Source: Lepisosteus oculatus (lineage: Eukaryota; Chordata; Actinopteri; Semionotiformes; Lepisosteidae). Taken from it: DNA of 64,000 nt. This document shows positions 34,401 to 46,300 of this stretch, in pieces. Where the stretch lies: NCBI RefSeq assembly GCF_040954835.1, contig NC_090716.1, positions 2,033,605-2,097,604 on the forward strand, read 5' to 3'. Within the stretch, counting starts at the first letter, position 1. Every line of letters starts with the position of its first letter. The notes beneath the pieces are model-generated. The model saw only the letters and a list, made by a program, of their open reading frames with translations. It searched no databases and had not been told where the DNA came from. The position numbers and the translations under genes were made by a program.

Positions 34401-37400
34401 GGGGTCATCTGAAGCACGGGGTCAAACAAGAATGTGACCCCCCCTCCTCCAGCCCTCCGATCTCAGACTGCAAGAGGTAATGGGTCTGGAATGTGTGCGT
34501 GGTGGGCGGATTGCAGTCCTGAGCAGATAAGGGAGCCCAGTGTAGAAGCCTGGGCTGTTGTCTGTCAGAGTGCAGCTGGGTGGTCAAAGTCTGGCAGCCT
34601 CAGAGCCGCGCGGCTCTGGCTGAATAAGGACTTGGAGCATAAGAGAGCTTCAAAGTGGCCTGTCTTGACCATTGGGTTGCTAGTAGCTCCCTGATCCAAG
34701 AACCTCACCCCGCAGTTTCTTGTGAGAAGCCAGGGTCTTGGGTTCAACAGCGATGGGTGACAGTCTTGGGAAGAGGGTAACCCTGGCAGATCAAGTTCAT
34801 CCATCAGGGTCGTTACCGAAAAGGTTGCTCATCTTATTTGATGGAAAAGCAGCTTTGTTCATGCAGGCTGCCAGTCTTTACTGTCTGCGACCACAACCCC
34901 TCCCCCCCATCCCAGAAAGCTCTGTGTGCGCAGAAGTCATAATTCAAGCGAATCAACAATGAACAAAAGGGCTAAGCCCTGCCTGCTGCTGGGTCAAGGG
35001 TTCGAGCGTGCCCTGGGAGGTGTTCAAGGGCGGGCGGCATCAAAGATGAAGGAGGCTGGCTCACCTCGGAGTCGGTGTGGCAGCTGGCCGAGAGCGTTAA
35101 TCGCTGTGACAGTGCCCCATCCGTCGCACCAGGGCAGCTAGTGCGCTTGTCTGGCAGCTGGACCCTGGTTTACTGCCACTCTGCTTCTCAAGGTGAGCCA
35201 AGGCAGTCTGCCCCCCCAGTGAACCACAGCCAACAGGAGGCCAATGAGTCAGAAGAAAGGAAACGGGTTTTAGGAACAGGAGGGCTGCAGTTTGAACTCC
35301 CTATTACAGGGCGTGTGATTGACAGAGCTGAGCCAACACGCATTGTGTGCTCCATGTTGACCAAAAATGTGTGGAGGAGGAGAGCAATTAGCGCTAAACG
35401 CTCTGAACGTCTTTACAGGGGGTTTTACAATCTGGGAGCTTCTGATGCTCAGAGAGATAGCAAGGGGAAACTCCTGTTCCTCTGCCCAGGCTGGGAAAGG
35501 GTGGGGCAGATTCATGTAGGGGAGCTGGTTTGCATAGAAAAAAAAATAGGAATTTACCCAATTTTTTTTCCTGTAAAATGCCATCCTGATTTATCAACTT
35601 AGTTTCAAATTGAGGGGGGGAGGGGGGTGATCAGTCACCGCTGCCAAGCATGTTTTTATATCCTCCTAAAGGGGACACATTAGTTACAGGAGGTGAATTC
35701 TTGGGGCTTCCAGAGCAGGGGCTCTCAGTGTTCATATCAAGAAAAGAGAGGCATACAGGAGTTTGTATACGCATGGCCGCCACTGAAAACTCCAGCGCAC
35801 ACTGCTTTGTTGATTAAACAGAGAGATTGCTTAGCATTGAGGTGTGTGAGTACAGTCCCTGGGGTGGGGCGCTTGTGGCTTGCGGTTTGCTGCTAAGCGC
35901 CTGCCCTCTCGGTCTCCGCCAGCCCCATGAGGTGGAGGTGGCAGAGCAGGTCTCTGGCTGGGTGTTGTCCAGCTGTTCTGGGGTGTGGCCTCTCTAGGGA
36001 AAGCAGGCGGGCCTGCCCAGACCGGTCGGTCCTCTTGTCTCGAGCTGTCTACTCGCCCCTCCCAGCACGTCAGTGCCCACTGGGTCGTTTGAAACTAAAC
36101 ACGCGCGCTCCGGCCCAATCCGGCGCCCGGGTCCTTAGCCGGAGCAGAGATCTCGCACGTACGAGTGGAATGACTGACACATGAGCACAGCTTATCCGGC
36201 TTGGCAGCAGGTTTTTATATTCGAGAAGAGCTTCCATGCGGAGCGAACGGAGAAGAAGGATTTGACTTTCATGCACACACCTGTCTTTAACCAGGTTGTC
36301 AAAAGATGAAGTGTCATCGCTGGGCAGAAAGTTGCGTGTTTGGGCGAAGTGCTAGGGGGAGTAATAAAATGGAATGATTTTCAGCTTTGGATATCTCCCT
36401 TTCTCACAGTGTGTTTTAAAGAGCAATCTTCTCTTGAAGGCAGCGATTAGAGATTTGGCAGTGGCAGAGTCAGTGCTTTGTACTAGGGCCTGTCAATGGA
36501 GCGTTGCACAAGTGGAAATGTTAATAGTTTATTAACAGAATGACATTGGTGTGCCGATCACCAACCTCTAGTGCAGATCTAAATATCGAAACCCTAATCT
36601 TGACCATGGCTGAGCCTCGCCCCTGGGTGATCATGGTAGCAGGGGTGTGTTGTCATCAACAGCTACAGAAAGACCTGTTGACAGATTGACAGTTCTTCCT
36701 GTGCCCTAGGCAAATCAGGTCAGGAAGACTGGCAGGTTTGTAAAACAGTTAACGCACACACGGTGAAGCTAGGACAGTTTCTGCGAGGTGAAAAATTAAC
36801 TTGTTGCAGTGGAGCCATGTAGTAAAAATACCAGATGCTTTAAATTCCTGGCTTAAAACCAGCTAAGTCGTGTCCTAGCTTGGCGAACATGAATTGTGAT
36901 CACTGGGTTCGTCTTTCAGGGGTCTGTTTACTTTCTAGCTGTTGTGCGATACCTAGAGCGAAATGTTCTCGGCAGGAGGATCCAACACAGACACAGGATG
37001 TCTTACAGGACCATACATCTTGCTAAGAGCTTCGCTCCGTTGGACATTCCTGCTGTAATCCCTGAGCAGAATCTTCAGCGAACACAGATCAAACGGCAAA
37101 CAGGAGCTGTTAACCTTTCAGTCCCATCCCACAGGTCAGGAGTTCTGACCCTGCCTGGTGGTCAAATTCTTTCCCAAAGCACCGTGCGTCGCTTTCGCCT
37201 TTGCACTTTTAGAAAATAAAGAATTTGGTCTCTAAATGGCACGTCTGCTTTCTTGGAGGAATACCCTTAAAGAGTGGGGAGGAAAAAAGACAGGCAAAAG
37301 ACTTATCGGTATTTAGAAAGAGCTGGGTTTTGTGTTCCCGGAGTTTATCTAGTATAACATGAACCGGCTCTTTTTCTTGGGAATTGCTAAACAGCTGGCC

Positions 37401-40400
37401 TGCTGCGGCCTCTTCCTCTCCTGTTTTCGAGAAGAGCTTCCAGGGAGGATTGTCATCAGTAGAGAGTGCTGATAACCCCAGACAGGGTGCACAGGGGAGT
37501 CAGGCCCGGAAGAGGCAGGGATAGGTTTGAAAGTTTTTCCCATCCCTGAATTTTAGAACAAGATGAGCAACAGAGATTTTGGAAACCGCTCCCCCCACCC
37601 CCTGTCTTTCAGAGCTGTCTTCTGATGGCAGTCTCTGCCGAGGATGGGATGCACCCACATCCCCGGAGCAAACGGGATCCACGAGAATACAGGAGAAAAT
37701 AAATCTGGAATTGTGCAAGAGCAGCACCGAAGGGACAAGGGGTTAGCATCTCGCTGTGAGGAGCGTCGGGTGGGGACTTGCTAATGAAACTGCAAAGCCT
37801 CTCGACATGGGCACCCTTGTGTGGCTCTTCACACCTCTTGTGCGCGGCACGACATCATGAGTCACCCCAAGGTTGTAGGGGGCGTTCGATCCGAAAGAGG
37901 TTCGGACGTTCCGCCACTCCAGCAGGCAGGAGAAATTCAGCCATCTGGGATCGTTGGGCCTGCACTTAAGCCACTATCAATGAGGACGGTTCCTTAATTA
38001 AACAGCTGAACACGCAGTTCGCTAGACAACCTGCTGCACAGCCGTTAATGCCCAACTCGGCAGCAGCAGGTTCAAAGACCTTTCCTGTGATTGCATCCAC
38101 TTCTGGTTCAGAGGAGACTTGCTCTTCGGCTTTCTGCAAGGGCGGGGAGGGGGGGTGGTTTTCGGCTCGGTACTGCGGAGCGGTATGACGCTCCAGTACG
38201 TCGCTCTCGGCCAGCAGAACGAACGGTAAGGGCGTTTCCACTGCGGAACAGGTTTGGTCATTGCAGAGATGGAGGGCGTCTTCCATTTTCAAAGAAATTT
38301 GACTTGTGCATTTTGTCCCCCTATCTGGCTCCTTAGTTTAAGCGCGTAAAATTTAAGACTTGTGCGTGATGAATCCATCATTGGTTTAAATCTTTGCTTC
38401 CAAGTTCTTCATGCCTTTACCTTTAATACCTGCGTTTAATCTGTGTGTAAGGCCAAAGGTGGGTACCTACGGGCTCTGCTGGGTCAAAAAGAACCGTTGA
38501 ATTCTGAAATGCTTACAAGAGTTTGATTAACCCCCCCCCCCCGACTGGTTATAAGGCTTCAGAAAGTCTTAATGAATGCAGGGATCTGGACCTTGACCTC
38601 TGAACCTCAGGTGAATTGAAGGCCCATGGCACCCATCCCTCAGAGTGTGATTAGATGCAGAAACCGCCTGCTTCCTCCCCGATACTGACTCTGCCTGTTC
38701 CTTCTCCTCCCCTAGACTACGGAGGCTCCTCTACCGTGAAGTACTCCACATACAACCCTGGGTACAGCTCCAAGTCCCAGATGTACGCAGTCAACAGGAG
38801 AATCGCTGTGAGTCTGACGTCACGCCTGCTCTTTCAGAGTCATATAGGAGAATTCCAGGGGGGTTTAATGGTCTAATATGGGATCTGGTCGAATACAGTA
38901 GATAATTCTAAGAGCTATAAGGTGAAGTAATGGTTTGGGTTCTGGATACATGCCCAGCAGATTCAAATCCAAGGCGTCTGACGCTAGTGCTGTACCTGTG
39001 AGGAAGGTGCTTGATCCCGCATACGCCAGTAATCCCAGCTGTGCCAAAATCTGATTGCAGAAATAGCAGGTAATCGTGCCATCTTTGCAAGTTACTTTGC
39101 ATCAGGGCACCAGCTCAGTAATATTAACATACTGTCAAAAATCACATCCTGCTCATAAAGATCACACCCCCCCAGGGAATTGCAAAACCCGCCAACTTTA
39201 GCGATGAATAAGAGGAGTGAAACTAGGCGAGGAGTTTTCTTTTGTCTGTGCTGAGAAACCACGTGTTCGAATGCAGGAAAGTGATTTTCTCCCTGGGAAC
39301 TGGAAGTAGCCAATGCTAGTCCCGGAGAGTCCCCCGTCATCATCAGGTTCTAAAGATGTGGACGAATGGGTGTTTTTTTAGATCTGTTTGTTGCAGAATA
39401 TTTTAACAGTATTGCAGGATAGCCAAGAGCCACAAGCCACAAGCTGAGCAGTCTCGCTTTGAAACAAACGTTCTGGAGAAAAATCTCCACGTCCGAAGCT
39501 GCCGATTCGGGCAGGAGGTGTACACCCCTTTTGGAGCCAGGCTAGCCCAGACCGGACCGTCCTGCGGTATTTCACAGCACTGTGCCAGCGCCGTCTTGAG
39601 CAGCCGAAATGACCCCTCTCGTCTTGTACTTTCTGCTTGGCTTCATTTTTCTCTCTTTTGGTTTGGCCCTGGTGTACCGCAGTAAACAGTTAGAATGATC
39701 AGTGCAAGGGTGGTCTATTTTAACAGAAACGATGTCTCCAAAACACGCTGACTGCCTGGACCCTAGCCCTCCATTTCTGACGACAGGGGCAGTGCAGATT
39801 TTAGAGCCCAGAGCCCGAATGAGCATTTTAACAGATCTGGTCATTCCATAATGTTTAATAGTCGTTTAATATGGTCCATGCAAACTTGGAGAAACACAAA
39901 GGAGATGTTTTTCTATAGTAGTCAACTGAAGAGAGAGAGAGAAAAATCCTTCGGATAATCAAGCACAGCGAAGACACTCCCAGCCCCGCAGAGTGGGTGA
40001 CTGTAGGCACGAACTCTGGGCTTAAGGTCAGGGTCTTCAGCATTGACACAGTTGCAGACTGGTTAAACCTGGCCCATAGAGATCTGGCAAAGCTCCTGCG
40101 TCCAGGATGTCGGGCTGCTGGGAAGATCATGTCCAGTCTGCATGCCCACGTTCTTCTTTCTCCTTTTCGTCCCACCTGGGAGGCGTCAGTGCTGAAGTGT
40201 CCCAGAATGCACAGCTAGCTCTGCGGGGCTGGTCCTCCTCCCGCCGCGGTCAGGCCTGCGTCGATCCGCCTCCCTCCAAAAACCGGGAGTCCCCGGCCGC
40301 TGGAGAGCTGGGCTTGAGGTGGAGGAGCGGGCAGGTGTTTTGTGTTGGCGGCCCAGTATTAGCGGGTGACGTTTTGCTGTCCCGCGCAGGGCAGCCAGAT

Positions 40401-43266
40401 GTCCAAGTACGGCAACGGGGCGGTGCGCGGCTTCTCGACCCGCTCGGCGGTGGAGATGGGGCCGCGCCAGAAGATCAGCCTGGGCGCCGGGGGCGGCAGC
40501 GTGTACCAGCAGGGCGGCGCCGACGTGCGGGCCGGTTACCAGACCCGGCAGACCGTCTCCCGCACCGTGAGCCGCGGCGGCGGAGGGGACCCCGAGGTCA
40601 TATCCCTGAGCTCCCTGCGCTTCCGGAGCCTGCCGGCCCAGAGCGCCGTCTCCCACTGGATGCGGGAAGACAGCGACGGCAGCCTGGCGTCGGAGCGGGA
40701 CGCCACGGTCAACCGGCACTCCACCTACAGCGCCTTCGAGGGCTACAGCGCCGCGGGCCAGGCCAGGCAGGCACCCCTCGTGCCCTCCTCCTCCATGCGG
40801 CGTTCCCTGAGCGGGACCCTGTACCGCCAGGCGGGGGGCGGGGCCGAGGGCGTGGCCATGGGCGTGGCCGCCGACGAGGGCCCCGCCCACACCTACAAGG
40901 GGCCGGCCCACCGCACCATCAGCCGCGTGCACAACCGCAACCGCATGAGCGTCAGCTCCGTGTCGCAGCAGCAGCAGCAGGTGGCCGCCGGGGGCTACGG
41001 CATCATGGGCCAGGGCATGAGCGGCTCCCAGGCGGCCATGCTGGCGCAGCAGGGCACCCTGAACAGGGCCATGTCCGTGAAGAGCCTGCACAGCGTGGGG
41101 AAGGGGGTGGACCTCTACGACGGCCAGTTTGACTTCATGAACTCCAACGGCGGGTGAGTTACGCGGGGTTGCGGCCCCTTCTCTTCTTCCTCCTGGCTCG
41201 CAGAAGCCGCAGAGCTGTGCTGGGTGGGTGGGGGGGGCAGGCTGGTAGGTCTCGCGTGGTGATCTGGTGACCACAGGTTAACCGACAAACATCTGTGCTT
41301 GAGAAGAGCCCCCGTCCACTGAACAAAACTCAGCCGATGGCTCGCTGGGCAGACCCAGCGGGTACTCTCAAAGCCGGGGTCAGCTGCTGCTTTGGGAAGG
41401 AGTTGAATATTGTTACTTTAGTAATTCTCCCATTCCTCCCTCTGGTCCTCTGTGTGCAGCAGTCCTCTCCAGAATTATTGAAGGTCACGTCCTGATCTTG
41501 CTGGGTTTAGGGAGGAGAGTGGGGAAAGTTTGGCTCAGGCTGTCCCGGAGCTGCAGAACCGGTCTGGGTGTGGCAGAGGGTGGGATGGTCTGACGGGGCC
41601 CTGTTTGATGTAAAGGAAGACAGCCGCCTCATGAATAATTAACCCCTGCGGCTACGCCCGTGCAGCTGAGCAGGTGGCTGTGGCTTGAGTGAGTCTCGAG
41701 AGGCCCCAGCGTTGCCGAGCGGGGCTCTTCTGTCCCGTCGCACGCGTGGCTTGGCCAGAGTCCTGTCCTGTGTCCCCTGAACCTCGTGTACAGACGGCTC
41801 GGTGTCACTTCAAATGCTTTCCAGCATTGCAGCAGTTTCGATAAGGGGAGGGTTGGTTTGAGATCAGAGGCGTTATAACCTGCAATCGCAGTCATTCGCC
41901 CGGAGCATCGGCTTGGAGGAACTTTAGTTTTACACATGTTCACACACGTGGAAATAAATACAGAGCCGAAAAGAAAGGACAACCCCTTAAAATTCTGTTT
42001 TTACAGATTAAGACCTATCTGACCTTCATCTAGTCCTCAGAAATTCCTAACAGTAGCTAGGTGTGACCGATAACACCCGTTTTACTTTATCAAACCAAAA
42101 GAAAAAGTCAGCCAGCATTCAGAAGCCCTGTGTGGGGGAAAAAATAAGGGCTGTATCAGTGAAGAAGGTAATTTGAACCAGGTGAGCTAAACAAGTGCTG
42201 TAGAAATGCGTGTGCCCTGTGTCTGTAGTTTTCCATCTGTGTGCCTGTGCCTCTCTCTCACTCTCTGCCCTCTGACCTCCACAGGCTCAACAACCTGACC
42301 ATGTCCACCGCGGTCAGCTACCTGTCCATGCTGGACCCAGAGATGCAGTTGCTGGGGGCAGCCTACATCCAGCACGAGTGCTACCACAACAGCGACGCCA
42401 AGACCCAGGTAGGAGCCCTCTGCCCCTCTACCTCCTGCCATTCCCTGAGGATCGGCTCTCCCAGTAGCTCGTCTCCCATGCTGGAACCACGCAGCGACCT
42501 TGTTCCCAGCATGCTTTGGGACGCTTTCTCTCATTCGGTCTTGTTTTAGCTCAGTAAAATAACTTTTTTCAGTCCGTGTCCTTTGGTTTAAAAAAAAGGG
42601 AGTGGGGGAGGGGGGATAAGAACATGGATTTCTTTTTGCTTGCCCACTGCGTGCGCCCAGCAGTGCGGGCGGTTCCTGGGAGTGTTTGCTGGGAATGCTT
42701 TGCGCCGCTGGGATCAAGTGTGTTTGTCCCCATGGCGCGTGTGGGCTGGTCCCCACCGGAGCCTCGTTTGAATGCCCCACTCCTCTTGTTTTCATACATG
42801 TAAATGCTGCTCCGGGGCAGCTTTGCGAGACGGCGAGGAAAGACGAGGAGTAGAAAAAGAACAGTGGCTCAGTTCGAGCTTTAGGCTACAGAAACGTCCA
42901 GGTTCTGAGGCAAACAAGCTGGTTTCAGTGGAGCTGCAGGCCCTCCCTTGGAAGCGAGACGGGGGGGGGGGGTCGGACTGGGCCCCCCCTTGGTAGTGAG
43001 ACGGGGGGGAGGGGTCCAGACTGGGCCCCCCCTTGGTAGTGAGACGGGGGGGAGGGGTCCAGACTGGGCCCCCCTTGGTAGTGAGACGGGGGGGAGGGGT
43101 TCAGACTGGGCCCCCCTTGGTAGCGAGACGGGGGGTGTCGGACTGGGCTTGAGTAATAGACGGCGAGTCTAGGAATTCTTCCTTTCACCTCGTGTCTTTA
43201 CTGACGTGCCCCTCATGAAGTGCAAACGCATGTGCATGTGCAGTACAGGACCAATGCTCAGGCCAC

Positions 43267-43314
<48 letters not shown>

Positions 43315-46300
43315 GCAGGCGCGCCAGCTGAAGGCCATCCCCGCGCTGGTGAAGCTCTTCAACAGCGAAAGCCAGGACGTGCAGCGCTACGCCACGGGCG
43401 CCATGCGCAACCTCATCTACGAGAACCTGGACAACAAGAGCGCTCTGATCGAGGCCGGCGGCATCCCGCAGCTCATCGAGGCGCTGAGGGAGTCCGACGA
43501 CGAGCTGCGCAAGAACGTCACCGGTATGCCCCGCCCCTCGCCCCGCCTTCTCGCACCGCCCATCTCTTGCTCCGCCCCCTGACCCGCCCCCACCTCGCCC
43601 CTGCTTCCTGCCGCCCCGCCCCCCTCGCCTCCTGCCTCTTCGCCTGCCCATCGAACCCACAGGGTCGTAAGTAAGTGGGTATCCCACAGCTAAGTGGGGT
43701 TTTGAGTTCAGGAGAAAGCAGAGCTCAGGGATCAGGGAACCGTGGCTGAGAGCAGAGCAGAGAGAGGCCACAGAGCACACGAAGTACAGCCACAGACACC
43801 ACAGTGGGCATCTGTGCATCCGGCCATTGTGGAAGCCCTTTATCCAGTTCAGGGTCGCTGGGCCTGACCCTATCCCAGCAGGCAACGGGCGCCAGGCCAT
43901 CACAGGGCACACGCAGACACAAACACACTCACACCTAGGGTCAATCTTCCCATTAAACAATTAACCTCCCAGCGCGTGTTTGGACTGTGGGAGGAGACCC
44001 ACATGAACACGAAGATGGCATAGAAACTCCGTGCCTGCAGCCAACAGCCCAGGAATCGAACCCAGGGCCACGGGGCTGTGAGGCAGCAATGCTGACCACT
44101 GCACTACCGACTGTGAGCACCCAGGCTCTGACAACAGGTTATGGACTAATCGGACGGGATCCACATATTAATTAGTGACTAAGTGCTGAATAGGCTAAAT
44201 GGACAGAAAGACCTCCTGCTGTCTGTGTAATTCTGTTCTGGAATCAAGCCTTGTCCTTGAGGTCCGTAATCCAGGAGGTTTTCTAGGTCTCTCAAAATTC
44301 AGCAGCTGCCTTGTGCCTGTGGAGAAGGGGGGGATCAAGCCCTTTCCCTCATGTCTCCCGGCGGCTGGGGGGTTTCGAACATTGTGCTGCACTTCAGTGG
44401 GGAGCGGTGGCTTTGTGGCTCAGGACCTGCGCCTGTGGCTGGAAGGTTCAAATCCCGCAGCCGACAGAGGAATCCTACTCTGCTGGGGTCCTGAGCAAGG
44501 CCCTTCACCCCAACTGCTCCAGGGGCGCTGTACAATGGCTGACCCTGCGCTCTGACCCCCAGATTCTCTTCCTGTCTGTGTGTCTCATGGAGAGCAAGCT
44601 GGGGTATGCAAAAAGAGAAATTCCTAATGCAAGAAATTGTAAAGGGTTAATAAAGTGGTGATGATGATGATGAGTGCTTGAATGAAGGGGCTCATTCACG
44701 ACGGGGCTTCCAGTGCTGCTGTCTGGAATATGAGTGGTCCACTGAAGGGCCTGTGCTCCTCTGTTCCTGTCCAGCCGGTGGGCAGCAGGGCCCGCCTGCC
44801 TGTTGGCAGACGCTCAACGCCCATCAGGGCTGGGGTGACTGGGCCTGTTGGCAGACGCTCAACGCCCATCAGGGCTGGGGTGACTGGGCCTGTTGGCAGA
44901 CGCTCAACGCCCATCAGGGCTGGGGTGACTGGGCCTGTTGGCAGACGCTCAACGCCCATCAGGGCTGGGATGACTGGTCTGCACCCTTTGCCCCCCTGTG
45001 TGTGTCCTCTGCTATCACACAGGCGGAGGGCAAACAGACCTTGAGATTCCTGTGGCCTGGCATCCACTCCAGCTCCTGGTGAGGGAGGCAAAGACAGGCC
45101 CCTTGTTCCTGGGGGGAGGGGGAGAGAGCGCTACAGCGAGATACCGGAGACGCATTGTGACTGGCCCTGGGCCGGACGGGACATGCCAGATGAGCTTCTC
45201 TCCTTTTCCCACCAGGCGCTCCAGGGATCCTGCCTGTCCGTGTCGATTCAGTTTGACCCTCCCCTCCCTCGTTCTGCTGCACAGCCAGGTTGTAATTTTT
45301 GGGTGCGTTGGAGTCACTGCAGCTTATCTTCAGACATAATGACTCCGCATGCCAGTCCCGATCTGTGCCAGTGCCACGCAGACACACCTGGGCATGTTTT
45401 CAGATTGCAGGGCGTGCCAGTCAGTGCCAGCCCGACAGCGGGGCTTGGGGGTTGCAGAGACCCTTAGAGGGCCTTGCTCCTCCTGGGCTGGGTCTGCTCC
45501 GTCCCAGTCTCCCAGTCCTTCCTCCCCCCCACTCCACCAGCCTGCACACCTGTGCCCCACCTGATATAGATCCCGGCCCAGTGTGGCACTTTCACCAGGG
45601 CAGGAAGGAATCCGCAAGGAGGAGCCCCTTGTAGGAATCCAGTTCAGTTCAGAATTCAGTCTGTGTGTCATAGGCTCAAGCGCAGTGTCGTTCTTATCTG
45701 CCTGTATGCTCTGATACGAAGACAAAGAAACGCCACACCTAAACGCAGAACAGCAACGGCAGCAATCAAGCACTACTTAAATAAACCCCGGCACAAGCGG
45801 CGTGCAAAATAAAAAAAACACATCAGTGCAAGAGGGGTAGAGGGAGAGCTCAATAACCTGACAGCTTGCAGAATCCAGTTCTGGTGTCCCCCTAGTCTAG
45901 AAACATTGTGTCGGCGTTCCAGACTCGCTCTAGATCTGGTCCCGGTTGTTCTGGACCTGCGGCAGGCAGACTCTCAGGGCTCGGTTTAAGGAGAACATGC
46001 CGGTGTGCTAGGAGGCACGTTCACGCCTTCATCATCACGACTGCTGGATTGCTGCGTGCACGCTGCGTGCTGGTGCCTGTAGATTTCAAATCAAATCAAA
46101 GTTTATTTATCAAGTGCACGACAATGCAGGGTGCAGCAGTAGTTGCTGGCTATGAAATGTCTTTTCCGTGAGCTCGCAAGAATCACAAAATTGAGGTTAT
46201 GAAAATGAGGTTACATAATAATAGATGTAATGGAAATGGAATAAAACTCAATATGAGTCGAGCTGCTGTGTGTCCAGGGTGTGTGCAATATATACAAGTA

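Larger units (their letters stand above)
28443..38715 (+). other. pkp3: pkp3 intron 1 (10.3 kb)
   Basis: The largest intron. It contains a 5S SINE (29395), a 48 bp minisatellite (31105) and a foldback repeat (33445). Around 28950-29140 and 29150-29390 there are LINE-tail-like blocks (AAGCCAGTGCAGAGTAGCCAGG). The segments 31900-33440 and 33670-38715 show no gene, and I saw no alternative first exon that I could support, though mammalian PKP3 is reported to have more than one transcript start. CpG-rich pockets occur around 32220-32720. Confidence 0.7.

Noticed and set aside
40186..41274. 362-codon minus-strand and 341-codon plus-frame open frames over pkp3 exon 3
   Set aside because: They overlap a well-supported coding exon in other frames and are explained by its extreme GC content.
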